A DNA stretch of 64,000 nucleotides from Sphingobacteriales bacterium (GCA_016721245.1 JADKIQ010000025.1:124001-188000); one strand, 5' to 3'; positions 52,807-62,038 are shown, counted from the stretch's first letter. A program made the numbers and translations. The notes: generated from the letters alone by a model not told the origin.

Positions 52807-53307
52807 ATGCATCTTCGTGCTGCCATATTAGAAGAACACTCCAGAAAACAAATGCTGTGCATCGTTGAATATGTAGGCAATGATAAAACAAGATTCAAGG
52901 CACTGATGCAGTTGTTTTTACATGACGAATACAGGGTTTCACAACGTGCTGCCTGGGCTGTATCCAATTGTATTCAGCAACATCCGGAGCTTGCTAAGAA
53001 ATACCTGCCTATCCTGTTGGACAACCTGAAAAATCCTGTTCATAATGCTGTTATCAGAAATACCATTCGTATTTTAGACATGGTAGAAATTCCTAAAAAA
53101 TTACACGCTCAGGTGATAAACATATGCTACGAATATGTAGCCGGTCGCACCACACCTATTGCCGTCAAGGCATTTTCCTTATCCGTATTACATAAATTAT
53201 CCAAGATATATCCCGAGCTAAAAACAGAGTTAAAAAGTCTTATTGAAGACCAGTTACCGACAGCTACCGCTGCATTTAAAAGCAAAGCAAAGAAAATAAA
53301 ATTGTAA
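52807..53307 (+). CDS. HEAT-repeat-like helical protein
   Basis: 166 residues, all-helical, with repeated units of about 35 residues such as YRVSQRAAWAVSNCIQQHPE and NPVHNAVIRNTIRILDMVEI that read like HEAT or armadillo repeats. No signal peptide, so cytosolic. Probably a protein-binding adaptor. It stands 17 bp after the DUF983 gene and 10 bp before the flippase gene. Confidence 0.78.
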   Translation: MHLRAAILEEHSRKQMLCIVEYVGNDKTRFKALMQLFLHDEYRVSQRAAWAVSNCIQQHPELAKKYLPILLDNLKNPVHNAVIRNTIRILDMVEIPKKLHAQVINICYEYVAGRTTPIAVKAFSLSVLHKLSKIYPELKTELKSLIEDQLPTATAAFKSKAKKIKL

Positions 53308-53317
53308 CTTCGCAAGG

Positions 53318-54523
53318 ATGAATATGGTATCCGAAAACACCTCATTTTTTAGAAATTTTTCAGCGCTGTTCACCGGATTGGTGGTGGTGCAAATTATCAA
53401 TTTCCTGTTTTCATTAATACTGCCAAAATACTTTTCACCGGCAAACTTTGCAGAATTTGGCATTTTTACATCTGTGGTCTTTATTTTAATAGAAGTAGCC
53501 AATGCCAAATTAGATATCGTTATAATGCTTGGAAAAGATGAAAACGAATCTGTAAAAATCCTGAACGCTGCTTTTACGGTTGCTGTTCTTGCCTTTTTTA
53601 TATTGTTGCTGATAGAATTTTTATTTCTGTTTTTTGTGCCAAAAATATATTTGTTAATACCTTTTACCATTTTATTATATGGCATTCATCAGCCAGTTTT
53701 AGTTTTCTTAAACAAAAAAGAACAGTATTCCAGTATAAATTTATTTCGCATTATACAGGTACTTATCACGTGTATCGTTACGCTGGCGTTAGCTATAAAA
53801 AATATAGAGCATGCACTGATTTGGGGATTTATGTCGGGTTTATTGGCAGCTACAATTTATGTATTAAAATTCGTTCAGCCAAAATTCGATTTTGAAGCGA
53901 CAAAAGAAATATGGGCTCAATATGATCAGTTTCCGAAATACGGCACCTGGTCGTCTTTATTAAACAATTTTTCGCGCAACAGCATACCCATTTTATTATC
54001 CGGTTTCTTTTCACAGCAAATGGTAGGCTTTTATTCCTATGCAACCCGTTTATTGAATGCACCGACCGGCATGTATACTTCTGCATTAGGACAAGTGTAT
54101 TTTAAAAAAGCCAGTGAACAGGCACATCCTGACTTAAAAAAATCAACACAGAAAGTTATTGTTTTTACGTTTCTGATTTCTATACTGCCAACACTGTTTA
54201 TCTTATTTTTTGGTAAAGAACTGTTTTTTTCTTTGTTTAGTGGTGAATGGATGGAAGCTGGAAAAATTGCACAATACCTTATTTTATGGTACTTTCTCGG
54301 GGTTATTGCCTCTCCTGTTTCCTCTCTATTGGATATTAAACATAAGTTGAAATTTGAATTCGGATTTAATGCGGTTTTGTTTACCAGCAGAATTATAGCC
54401 ATTGCCATTGGCGGCTATCTGCACGATTTTTATTTATCCTTACTGTTATTTTCTGTTGTGGGAATGCTGATGAATATTTATTTGCTATACTACATCAACT
54501 ACCATATTCTTAAAAATGATTAA
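53318..54523 (+). CDS. polysaccharide flippase (Wzx/MATE-like)
   Basis: 401 residues with about twelve membrane helices; the N-terminal FFRNFSALFTGLVVVQIINF, FAEFGIFTSVVFILIEVANAKLD and LLSGFFSQQMVGFYSYATRLLNAP fit the oligosaccharide flippase family. It should move a lipid-linked glycan across the inner membrane. It overlaps the following asparagine-synthase-like gene by 8 bp, so the two are coupled. No glycosyltransferase is adjacent. Confidence 0.85.
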   Translation: MNMVSENTSFFRNFSALFTGLVVVQIINFLFSLILPKYFSPANFAEFGIFTSVVFILIEVANAKLDIVIMLGKDENESVKILNAAFTVAVLAFFILLLIEFLFLFFVPKIYLLIPFTILLYGIHQPVLVFLNKKEQYSSINLFRIIQVLITCIVTLALAIKNIEHALIWGFMSGLLAATIYVLKFVQPKFDFEATKEIWAQYDQFPKYGTWSSLLNNFSRNSIPILLSGFFSQQMVGFYSYATRLLNAPTGMYTSALGQVYFKKASEQAHPDLKKSTQKVIVFTFLISILPTLFILFFGKELFFSLFSGEWMEAGKIAQYLILWYFLGVIASPVSSLLDIKHKLKFEFGFNAVLFTSRIIAIAIGGYLHDFYLSLLLFSVVGMLMNIYLLYYINYHILKND

Positions 54524-56012
54524 GACACAGTTGACATATAATTTAGTGCATAAATGGTACACTTCCGAAAATATCTCTGTCATTGGCTCCGCGTTTTTAA
54601 AGAATGAATTACTCAAAGAAAAAAACTTATCCGCTTATTTTCAGTCGGCAAATGATGAAATATCGTTTGTAGAAAAACTGCAAAAACTAAGCGGACATTT
54701 TTCTGTGATTATTGATACAAACACTTCTTTTTTGATAGCGTTAGATAACATCCGTACCTTTCCATTATTCATACATAAAAAGGAGACAGATATACTTCTT
54801 TCTGATACCATTCAGGAAAGCAATCCCGACTGGAATGAAGCAGAAGTCGTTAATTTCCTGAAAGTATACTGTGCATTAGAAAATAATACCTTACTAAAAG
54901 ACTGGCAGCAATTGCAGGCCGGAGAATATGCTGTTATCAGTAAAGATGATGCTTCGCTAAGTATCAAATCCTATTACCATCATATACAGCAAGTCTCTAG
55001 AGAAACAGACTTGCAGCAAAAACTCTCCGAATCGGAAACACAATTAGTTGACAATGCCATTGCATACGCTCGAAACAGAACAATTTTAATTCCGCTATCC
55101 GGCGGCTACGATTCGCGTTATTTACTGGCACTCCTGAAAGAAAGAAATTATGCGAAAATAGAATGTTATACCTACGGCAGAAAAGACAGTTACGAAGCGC
55201 TGATTGCGAAGAACGTATGTGAGAAACTGAACATTAAGTGGCATTTTATTGAATATACAGACACCCTGCTTCAAACATTTTTTTCTGAAACATGGAACAG
55301 CTATTCCACATTAAATCATCAATATTCGTCGTTGCCGCATGAGCAGGATTTTTTTGCCTTACAATACCTGAAAGAAAATAATTTATTATCCGAAGATTGT
55401 GTCATCATGAATGGGTTTTGCCAGGATATACATGCGGGTAGCTTTATGGAACCCGTGAAGAATTTTGATCTGCAGAAATTCATCTTTCACAAATACCAAT
55501 TGAAACTATCACTACCGGCTTATGACAATTCATGGAATGGCTATCAGGAATGGCTGGTAAAAAATCGTCTATCCAAATTTATCATCAACTCTGTTCGGGT
55601 ATACGAATATTTCGGTCTGGATTTCTATTTGCCGTTCTGGCAAACCGACTGGATAAATTTTTGGTATTCACTGCCAAACGAATTACTTTTACACCAGCAG
55701 TTTTACAACGACTATTTATTTAATGGCATTTTAAAAAAACACAAAATTGACTTTAAAAAACCATCACACGAGACTACCAATAAACTTTATAGTCTGAAAA
55801 GAATCAGTAAAGCTATATTGCCCGGTAGCATTACACGAATATTGCAAATGCAAAACAGCAAAAACCATTCGAAAGATGTAAACAACACCTTATTTTTGTA
55901 TGAGGAAATTTATAAACGGCTGAAAGACAAACCTGCAGAAAAAGATTTTAGAATAAATAACATTCATGCGCTATATTTATTGCAGAATCTGAAAGAAAAA
56001 CACCAACTTTAA
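54516..56012 (+). CDS. asparagine-synthase-like enzyme lacking the glutaminase Cys
   Basis: 498 residues. The synthetase domain has the PP-loop LIPLSGGYDSRYLLALL (about 187-203) and a following CYTYGRKDSYEALIAKN. The N-terminal glutaminase-like domain is short and begins MIKTQL, without the Cys2 nucleophile of asparagine synthetase B, so it probably cannot release ammonia from glutamine itself. Such proteins in glycan loci amidate or ligate sugar acids; here this is inference from the overlapping flippase gene. Confidence 0.8.
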   Translation: MIKTQLTYNLVHKWYTSENISVIGSAFLKNELLKEKNLSAYFQSANDEISFVEKLQKLSGHFSVIIDTNTSFLIALDNIRTFPLFIHKKETDILLSDTIQESNPDWNEAEVVNFLKVYCALENNTLLKDWQQLQAGEYAVISKDDASLSIKSYYHHIQQVSRETDLQQKLSESETQLVDNAIAYARNRTILIPLSGGYDSRYLLALLKERNYAKIECYTYGRKDSYEALIAKNVCEKLNIKWHFIEYTDTLLQTFFSETWNSYSTLNHQYSSLPHEQDFFALQYLKENNLLSEDCVIMNGFCQDIHAGSFMEPVKNFDLQKFIFHKYQLKLSLPAYDNSWNGYQEWLVKNRLSKFIINSVRVYEYFGLDFYLPFWQTDWINFWYSLPNELLLHQQFYNDYLFNGILKKHKIDFKKPSHETTNKLYSLKRISKAILPGSITRILQMQNSKNHSKDVNNTLFLYEEIYKRLKDKPAEKDFRINNIHALYLLQNLKEKHQL

Positions 56013-56028
56013 CAAACAATCTATTTGT

Positions 56029-56859
56029 ATGAATAAGATAACCATTATTACCGTTACTGTGCTTGTTACCTGCTTAGCTTTGTCTAACTGTAACAGAAAA
56101 GCAAATGCAAGTGCCACTGAAAGTTCCTCTGAAAAAACCGCTAAATTAGTTTCCATGACCAAAAACGGTATTACGCTCACTGAATTATATTCTCCGGAAT
56201 CGTTTGAGGATGCTACTTTACTGCAATCTTCTAATTCTTCCAAAGAAATTTTAGACAGTAATAAATTCGAGGTTAATTATACCACAACGAATTATGAATT
56301 AGGAAAACAAACCTCTATGACGGATGTAAAAACCTGTGCAAATTCAGCAAAAGGGCAGCATATTCACTGTATAGTCGATAACAATCCTTATAATGCCATT
56401 TATGAAAATAACGCGAAAATAAATGCTGTAGAAGACGGACAGCATACCGTTTTATCCTTCCTTTCACGCTCTTATCACGAAAGTATCAAAAACAAAAAGG
56501 CATATGTTTTAAGTTCAGAAATTACCGGTTTATCCCGTTATTATTCCAGATATGCAAAACCAGATTTAGAAAGTCCTATGTTGTTTTACAGCCGCCCTAA
56601 AGGCGAATACACCGGCATAGAAACAGATGCGGTGTTGCTGGATTTTTACATCGTAAACTGTGATTTATCCAAAGACGGTTATAAAGTAAAAGCAGAAATC
56701 AATGGTAATGAGTTTTTGATTACAAAATGGTGCGGTTATTTCATGGAAGGCTTGCCATTAGGTGAAAATACTGTAAAACTAACTTTAGTAGACAGCAAAG
56801 GCAAGCAAGTGGAAAGTCGCTTCAGCCATTCCGAAAGAAAGTTTATATTGAAAAAATAA
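56029..56859 (+). CDS. lipoprotein of unknown function
   Basis: 276 residues with a lipoprotein signal (ITVTVLVTCLALSNC). The mature part has an HIHCIVDNNPYNAIYENN block, VLSFLSRSYHESIKNKKAY and a SRPKGEYTG stretch before paired beta strands (YKVKAEINGNEFLITKWCGY). I recall related proteins labelled phosphopeptide-binding in Bacteroidota, without experimental basis that I know of. It follows the asparagine-synthase-like gene by 16 bp and converges with aroQ. Confidence 0.72.
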   Translation: MNKITIITVTVLVTCLALSNCNRKANASATESSSEKTAKLVSMTKNGITLTELYSPESFEDATLLQSSNSSKEILDSNKFEVNYTTTNYELGKQTSMTDVKTCANSAKGQHIHCIVDNNPYNAIYENNAKINAVEDGQHTVLSFLSRSYHESIKNKKAYVLSSEITGLSRYYSRYAKPDLESPMLFYSRPKGEYTGIETDAVLLDFYIVNCDLSKDGYKVKAEINGNEFLITKWCGYFMEGLPLGENTVKLTLVDSKGKQVESRFSHSERKFILKK

Positions 56860-56862
56860 GTA

Positions 56863-57279
56863 TTACTCAAAATACTTCAGCGCCAGCTCATAGCTTTTCA
56901 AACCAAAACCAACGATAATACCTTTTGCTACAGGTGAAATAAAAGAATGATGTCTGAATTCTTCACGAGAAAAGGTATTGCTGATATGTACTTCCACCAC
57001 CGGTGTTTTAATGGCACGAATGGCATCTGCAATAGCAATAGAAGTATGCGTATATCCGGCAGCGTTTAAGACAATACCGTCATAGGAAAAACCAACTTCA
57101 TGCAGTTTGGAAATCAACTCTCCTTCTATATTGCTCTGAAAATAGGAAACCTCCAGATTCGCATATTTCGCCTGCATTTCGGTCAGGAAGTTTTCAAACG
57201 TTTCTGATCCATACACAGAAGGTTCGCGCTTACCCAGCAAGTTCAGATTCGGTCCGTTGATGATGATGATTTTTTTCAT
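56863..57279 (-). CDS. aroQ: 3-dehydroquinate dehydratase, type II
   Basis: 138 residues, the size of the dodecameric type II enzyme. It dehydrates 3-dehydroquinate to 3-dehydroshikimate in aromatic amino-acid synthesis. INGPNLNLLGKREPSVYG carries the catalytic Arg and Tyr, HTSIAIADAI the substrate loop, and VEVHISNTFSREEFRHHSF the catalytic His. Start ATG at 57279. Diverges from xerD. Confidence 0.96.
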   Translation of the reverse strand: MKKIIIINGPNLNLLGKREPSVYGSETFENFLTEMQAKYANLEVSYFQSNIEGELISKLHEVGFSYDGIVLNAAGYTHTSIAIADAIRAIKTPVVEVHISNTFSREEFRHHSFISPVAKGIIVGFGLKSYELALKYFE

Positions 57280-57297
57280 AGATTAAAGATAAAAATT

Positions 57298-57398
57298 AAC
57301 CGCAAAGTACACAAAGATTTGACACAAAGATTTAAAATCAATAAAGACGAAAATACTTAGTGAACTTTGCGAATACTTTGCGAACTTTGCGTTACGGG
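57298..57398. repeat. imperfect inverted repeat with CTTTGCG units between aroQ and xerD
   Basis: The left part reads CCGCAAAGTACACAAAG and the right part has three TTTGCG copies (57365-57391) that are its rough reverse complement. A dispersed palindromic element is likely; an overlap with both promoters is certain from position. Confidence 0.55.
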
Positions 57399-57399
57399 T

Positions 57400-58311
57400 A
57401 TGACGAACTGGAAACATTATATCAAAAATTTTGAAGCTTATTTAAAGATTGAAAAATCGCTTTCACAAAATTCTGTGGATGCCTATTTACATGACGTACA
57501 GTTATTGCTGCAATATTTAAGCATTGAAAACAAAACTGTAAATCCCGATGATTTAAAATTAAAAGACCTGGAACATTTCATTGCACACCTGCATGATCTG
57601 GGATTGAGTGACAGAAGTCAGGCACGCATTATTTCCGGGCTGAAAGCGTTCTACAAATACCTGATTACGGATGATTACATCAAAGAAGATCCGACGACCT
57701 TACTGGAAGGGCCTAAACTGAGTAAAAAGTTACCGGATACTTTATCCTTTGAGGAAATTGAAAAGCTGATTGGTGCGCTGGATTTGAGCAAAGATGAGAA
57801 CGTGCGCAATAAAGCCATGCTGGAAACCTTATACAGCAGCGGTTTACGGGTGACAGAATTAATTAACCTGCAAATTTCGCATATTTATAAAGAGGTGGAG
57901 TTTATACGCGTGATTGGAAAAGGCAATAAAGAACGGCTGGTGCCGATTGGCAGTGAGGCACTCAAACACATCAATATTTATCTGGAACATGTACGTAAAA
58001 AGCTGCCGCAGTATCCCAAATTTTCCGATGTCTTATTTTTAAACAGAAACGGAAAGCCTATCTCCCGCGTCATGGTATTTTTAGTGATAAAAAGTCTGGC
58101 TGAAAAAATTTCACTGAATAAAAGTATTTCACCACACACTTTCCGCCATTCTTTTGCCACTCATCTGATTGAAGGCGGCGCGGATTTGCGGGCAGTGCAG
58201 CAAATGCTAGGCCACTCTTCCATCACCACTACCGAAATCTATACGCATTTAGATCAGCAGTATTTAAAAGAATCATTGTCGCTGCATCATCCGAGGTTTA
58301 AGAAATCTTAA
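57400..58311 (+). CDS. xerD: tyrosine recombinase XerD
   Basis: 303 residues from the ATG at 57400; an upstream frame from 57367 only reads repeat DNA. N-terminal SAM-like domain (FEAYLKIEKSLSQNSVDAYLHD), catalytic Arg in YSSGLRVTELINL, HTFRHSFATHLIEGG, GHSSITTTEIYTH with the His and Tyr. With XerC it resolves chromosome dimers at dif. Sequence and length fit XerD rather than a phage integrase. XerC is not in the window. Confidence 0.93.
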   Translation: MTNWKHYIKNFEAYLKIEKSLSQNSVDAYLHDVQLLLQYLSIENKTVNPDDLKLKDLEHFIAHLHDLGLSDRSQARIISGLKAFYKYLITDDYIKEDPTTLLEGPKLSKKLPDTLSFEEIEKLIGALDLSKDENVRNKAMLETLYSSGLRVTELINLQISHIYKEVEFIRVIGKGNKERLVPIGSEALKHINIYLEHVRKKLPQYPKFSDVLFLNRNGKPISRVMVFLVIKSLAEKISLNKSISPHTFRHSFATHLIEGGADLRAVQQMLGHSSITTTEIYTHLDQQYLKESLSLHHPRFKKS

Positions 58312-58388
58312 TAAACCTAAACTACGCCATTCCCGTTTGTATTTTCAGCAGATTTTTTGTATCTTAAAAAAGATCAAACTATGCGCTT

Positions 58389-59375
58389 ATGAATCCATTT
58401 ATCAGTAAAGTAATTATCAATACGGTTCTCAACAACAAGAATCAATATAAATCGACAAAGAACCCGAATTATTCTGAGCAGGATTTAAAGAAAGGCCTTA
58501 ATGAGTTAATTATTACCGTTAAACGGATTGCAAAAGATACATTATTCATCGTTGCCGGAGTGTTTGCTGCTGGTTTCGGGTTGAGAGGTTTTTTATTACC
58601 GAATGATTTTATCGACGGCGGTGCCATGGGTATTTCTCTGTTGCTGTATGAGCTGACAAAAATTCCTTTATCGTACTTGGTCATACTAATTAATATTCCG
58701 TTTATTCTGTTAGGTATTCGGGTCATTAATAAAACATTTGCCGTCAAAACCATCTTATCCATTATTGGATTGGCGATTGTTATTGCATTTGTGCCGTTTC
58801 CTCAAATTACCAGCGACAAATTGCTTATCTCTATTTTCGGCGGATTCTTTTTAGGTGCCGGTATCGGATTAGCCATTCGCGGTGGTTCAGTGATTGACGG
58901 CACGGAAGTGCTGGCCATTTTCGTCAGCAGAAAACTAGGCACCAGCATCGGAGATATCATCATGATTATCAACATTATCATCTTCGCATTTGCCGCGTAT
59001 TTATTATCTATTGAAACAGCGATGTATGCCATGCTTACCTATTTATCAGCTTCCAAAACAGTCGATTTTATTGTGGAAGGCTTTGAGGAATATATGGGCA
59101 TCACCATTGTTTCCGATTATTCCGATGACATTCGCATTATGCTGCGAGATGAGTTGAAACGCGGCTATACCATTTACAAACAAAAGAAAGGCAGTGGCAA
59201 AACCGGCGAAAAAACAATTGAATCGGAGATTGTGTATACCGTTATCACCCGGATGGAAATGGGAAAACTGTATAGCGAAATAGAAAAAATAGATGCGGAT
59301 GCATTCATCATTACACAGAGTGTAAAAAATATCAAAGGTGGCTTAGTGAAAAAAAGGCCTTTGGGTGAACATTAA
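58389..59375 (+). CDS. YitT family membrane protein (DUF161/DUF2179)
   Basis: 328 residues. About 45 polar N-terminal residues, then five to six membrane helices with GGAMGISLLLYELTKIPLSYL and SVIDGTEVLAIFVSRKLGTSIGD, and a cytoplasmic DUF2179 domain at about 225-328 (IVSDYSDDIRIMLRDELKRGYT). No proven transport substrate for the family. The stop is directly followed by the converging hydrolase gene's stop (no gap). Confidence 0.9.
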   Translation: MNPFISKVIINTVLNNKNQYKSTKNPNYSEQDLKKGLNELIITVKRIAKDTLFIVAGVFAAGFGLRGFLLPNDFIDGGAMGISLLLYELTKIPLSYLVILINIPFILLGIRVINKTFAVKTILSIIGLAIVIAFVPFPQITSDKLLISIFGGFFLGAGIGLAIRGGSVIDGTEVLAIFVSRKLGTSIGDIIMIINIIIFAFAAYLLSIETAMYAMLTYLSASKTVDFIVEGFEEYMGITIVSDYSDDIRIMLRDELKRGYTIYKQKKGSGKTGEKTIESEIVYTVITRMEMGKLYSEIEKIDADAFIITQSVKNIKGGLVKKRPLGEH

Positions 59376-60314
59376 TTATTCATTCAGAAATTTCAATACA
59401 TCTCTTTTCACATCAAGCGGTCTTTCCAGCATAGGCACATGTCCGCAGCTATCGTACATGATCACACGGCTTTTCATAATATCCGAATGAAAACGCTCTG
59501 CATATTTTGGATGCACCACTTTATCCTGTTTACCCCAAACAATTAATGTAGGGCAAGCAATCTGTTTGATTAAATTCTGGTCTAAGTATTTATCGGATGA
59601 GGCCATATTTAAAATCTGCTGCATATTTCCTTTGCGGTTCCAGATATCATTGATGCGTTGTTCTCTGTCAACTGTAAGTAAAGATTTATTATAAAAAACT
59701 CTTTGCATACCCCGTTTGGTGAAGAATTTTGGTATTCCTTTTTGCAAGAGCAATTGCACAATTCCATATTTAAATACTTTTGCATTCGCACTTTTGATGA
59801 CTTCTGCCATATCATATCCTGCACTATTAAACAATATAAGTTTCTTCACTACAGAAGGATGTTTAACCGCCAGATTCCAGGACATCAATCCGCCTAAAGA
59901 ATTCCCCATGACATAACAGGAATCCAAATGTAAGGTATCGAGCAGGAATGTAAAGTAATCATCATACACTTTTATGTAATCCGGATTTTCTTCGGTTTGT
60001 TTCGGAAAATCGGATAATCCGAAGCCCGGTAAATCAACACGAATAACGCGGTATTTATCATGCACCATAGAATCCAGCAAGATAAAATCCCGGTTGCTGC
60101 CGCCAAATCCGTGTATCATTAAAATGGGAAATCCGCTGCCGCTTTCGGTGTAATGTATTTCAGTACCGTTCCAGTTGATAAATTTCGAATTGGGAAGTAT
60201 GTACTTCTCTTTCACATATTCTTTCGTCAATGTGAGGTCTTTTCTGCCATAGGCCGCATACAAAAATAAGCCAACTATAACGATGACGACGGCTATGGCT
60301 ATTTTCTTATACAT
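59376..60314 (-). CDS. membrane-anchored alpha/beta hydrolase
   Basis: 312 residues. One N-terminal membrane helix (IAIAVVIVIVGLFLYAAY) anchors a periplasm-facing alpha/beta hydrolase: MIHGFGGSNRDF (oxyanion), VMGNSLGGLMSWNLA (nucleophile Ser), VWGKQDKVVHP (Asp) and SCGHVPMLERP (His). Typical of lipase/esterase or peroxidase-like members of the fold. Ends next to the YitT gene and is set off by a hairpin from the sigma-factor operon. Confidence 0.88.
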   Translation of the reverse strand: MYKKIAIAVVIVIVGLFLYAAYGRKDLTLTKEYVKEKYILPNSKFINWNGTEIHYTESGSGFPILMIHGFGGSNRDFILLDSMVHDKYRVIRVDLPGFGLSDFPKQTEENPDYIKVYDDYFTFLLDTLHLDSCYVMGNSLGGLMSWNLAVKHPSVVKKLILFNSAGYDMAEVIKSANAKVFKYGIVQLLLQKGIPKFFTKRGMQRVFYNKSLLTVDREQRINDIWNRKGNMQQILNMASSDKYLDQNLIKQIACPTLIVWGKQDKVVHPKYAERFHSDIMKSRVIMYDSCGHVPMLERPLDVKRDVLKFLNE

Positions 60315-60360
60315 ACTGCTGATTTTTGAGTTAGACTAAATTACTCTTTTGACAATAAAA

Positions 60361-60389
60361 AAAAGAGAAACCAAATTGATTTCTCTTTT
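60361..60389. terminator. bidirectional hairpin terminator
   Basis: Stem AAAAGAGAAA/TTTCTCTTTT with a 9-base loop. It lies 15 bp after the small membrane protein gene (minus strand) and before the hydrolase promoter region. Confidence 0.7.
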
Positions 60390-60403
60390 CACTTAATGAT
60401 TTG

Positions 60404-60763
60404 TTATTCTGTTACCGGGTGTGTTTCCTCAAATCCGCGAAATTTAGCACCACATCTGCCCTGCATCTGCTGACTGAATTTTTCTTTTTCTTCCGGTGTC
60501 ATATTGGCAAAACGTTCCTGCATACGTCGCTGCCATCTGCGTCTGCCGCTGAAACCCCTTCCGCTTCGTCCAAATCCACCGAACAATATCTTAGAAAGCA
60601 CTAATAATCCTAATGCCTGTAAAAAGGTAATCACCGGGCCTTGGAATAAAAGCGGCACCAGCCAGTTCCACAAATACATGGTGCCAAATCCTGCTATATT
60701 GATGAATAGGGTTATCATTAACGCTATTTTCAATGCTCCTAAAAATTTAAATCTTCTGTTCAT
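60404..60763 (-). CDS. small membrane protein co-transcribed with a sigma factor
   Basis: 119 residues. Two hydrophobic helices (ALKIALMITLFINIAGFGTMYLW; ITFLQALGLLVLSKILFGG) precede a Gly/Arg-rich segment and a charged helix MTPEEKEKFSQQMQGRCG. The tail resembles the LTxxE...F pattern of CpxP/Spy or heavy-metal sensor proteins, but the similarity is short. It follows the sigma-factor gene by 10 bp; an accessory or anti-sigma role is possible but not shown. Confidence 0.65.
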   Translation of the reverse strand: MNRRFKFLGALKIALMITLFINIAGFGTMYLWNWLVPLLFQGPVITFLQALGLLVLSKILFGGFGRSGRGFSGRRRWQRRMQERFANMTPEEKEKFSQQMQGRCGAKFRGFEETHPVTE

Positions 60764-60773
60764 TTTTTTATTT

Positions 60774-61367
60774 TTAATCGTTTATAAATTGTTGGTATAA
60801 TGTCTGTAACCGTTCACGCAAATAAAGTACCGCATAGCGTTTTCTGGAAATCACCGTTTTAACCGACACCCTGGTTTCATCTGCAATTTGCTGCATACTT
60901 TTATCTTCCAGCTCATGCATTACAAAGGCTTCGCGTTGTTCTTTCGGCAATTCGTCCAGTACTTCCGCCACGGCTTCCATGATAAAATCATTCATCATTT
61001 TATTGTCTGCAGAAATAGTGTTTGCCTTTAAAATATCCGCCAGCAGTAAGGGCTCCTCCTCCTCTTCTCTGATATGTACATGATCTTCGAGTAAGTCGGG
61101 TTTCTTCTTTCTGTATAAATCAGTAATCTTGTTGCGGGCTACCGTGAACATCCATGAAGCCAGCTGTTCTACGGGCTTCATTAGCCTGTAACTTTCTACC
61201 AATTCATAAAACACCTCCTGCAAAATATCTTCCGCATCTTCTACAGATGGTGTGCGCTGACGAATAAAATTCAGCAAGCGTTTCTTTTCCTTCTGGACGA
61301 TTTGCTCTATTTTTTTATCCTCCTGAAAGTTGTTTTGCAGCACTATTACGGGTGTTTGGTTATGCAT
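60774..61367 (-). CDS. sigma-70 family (ECF-type) RNA polymerase sigma factor
   Basis: 197 residues. Region 2 is visible in DAEDILQEVFYELVESYRLM and LASWMFTVARNKITDLYRKKK; region 4 in LPKEQREAFVMHELEDKSMQ and RVSVKTVISRKRYAVLYLRERL. The linker is rich in Glu (IREEEEEPLLLADIL). It should direct a stress- or envelope-related regulon; the target promoter cannot be read. Probably expressed with the small membrane protein 10 bp downstream. Confidence 0.92.
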   Translation of the reverse strand: MHNQTPVIVLQNNFQEDKKIEQIVQKEKKRLLNFIRQRTPSVEDAEDILQEVFYELVESYRLMKPVEQLASWMFTVARNKITDLYRKKKPDLLEDHVHIREEEEEPLLLADILKANTISADNKMMNDFIMEAVAEVLDELPKEQREAFVMHELEDKSMQQIADETRVSVKTVISRKRYAVLYLRERLQTLYQQFIND

Positions 61368-61528
61368 TATATATTAATAGACGAATGGCACGAAGAAATA
61401 CTTTAATAAAATGCAAAAATCTTTAAAATAGTTCCTTTTTTTATTCTAAAACACCATTTACTCATTCTTATTCCCTCTCAATCACTGATAACGCAGTGTT
61501 TGAAGCCCCTGCTGCATCTTTACATCAA

Positions 61529-61552
61529 CAAACAAACAAACAAACAAACAAA
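61529..61552 (+). repeat. (CAAA)6 microsatellite upstream of an exported protein gene
   Basis: Six exact CAAA units, ending 25 bases before the ATG at 61578. Confidence 0.9.
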
Positions 61553-61577
61553 ATTTTAAACCATTAAATAAAAACGT

Positions 61578-62012
61578 ATGAAAAAGATGATTTTAATTTG
61601 CCTTATGTTCTCTACGATGATGAACTTCGCAACAGACAACAAAAACAGTAAAACTCCTAATGCTGATTTAGTAGGCAGCTGGCAGCACAAAACCAATTAC
61701 TATACCGGTAATAATGTGTGTTACACAGAAATTGAAAACTTCTATTTCTACTCTGACAATTCCTGTGTGAGAACGAAAAGTACCAACCAATGCGACCGCC
61801 CGCAAAGTACGGAAAGCAGTTCTGTAGAAAAATGGATGGTGGTGAAAAACAATATTGTTTTACTGGACAAAAACGGAAAACAACAAGGTGCTTATACGAC
61901 CAAATCAAATATTGCAGATTTGATAAAAGGTGAAAAGATAATGCAACAGGATAAACAGTTGAATGCCGGGAAAGCAATACAAATATCGGGTAACGAGCTG
62001 GCATATACCTAA
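61578..62012 (+). CDS. exported protein, lipocalin-like, unknown
   Basis: 144 residues with a signal peptide (MILICLMFSTMMNFATD). The mature part has LVGSWQHKTNYYTGNNVCYTE and SSVEKWMVVKNNIVLLDKNG, a pattern of short strands with GSW that resembles lipocalin-like domains of the phylum, but the match is weak. Two Cys pairs are possible (VCYTE, SCVRT, QCDRP). A CAAA repeat lies in its 5' region and a hairpin ends the transcript. Confidence 0.7.
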   Translation: MKKMILICLMFSTMMNFATDNKNSKTPNADLVGSWQHKTNYYTGNNVCYTEIENFYFYSDNSCVRTKSTNQCDRPQSTESSSVEKWMVVKNNIVLLDKNGKQQGAYTTKSNIADLIKGEKIMQQDKQLNAGKAIQISGNELAYT

Positions 62013-62038
62013 TAATCGTTGTTTAAATTTGCGTGATG

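Noticed and set aside
57400..58311. XerD gene as integrase of a mobile element
   Set aside because: Length and motifs fit the housekeeping XerD; no phage or element genes or attachment repeats nearby.
61526..61553. CAAA repeat as a CRISPR-like array
   Set aside because: Unit length 4 with no spacers; a simple microsatellite.
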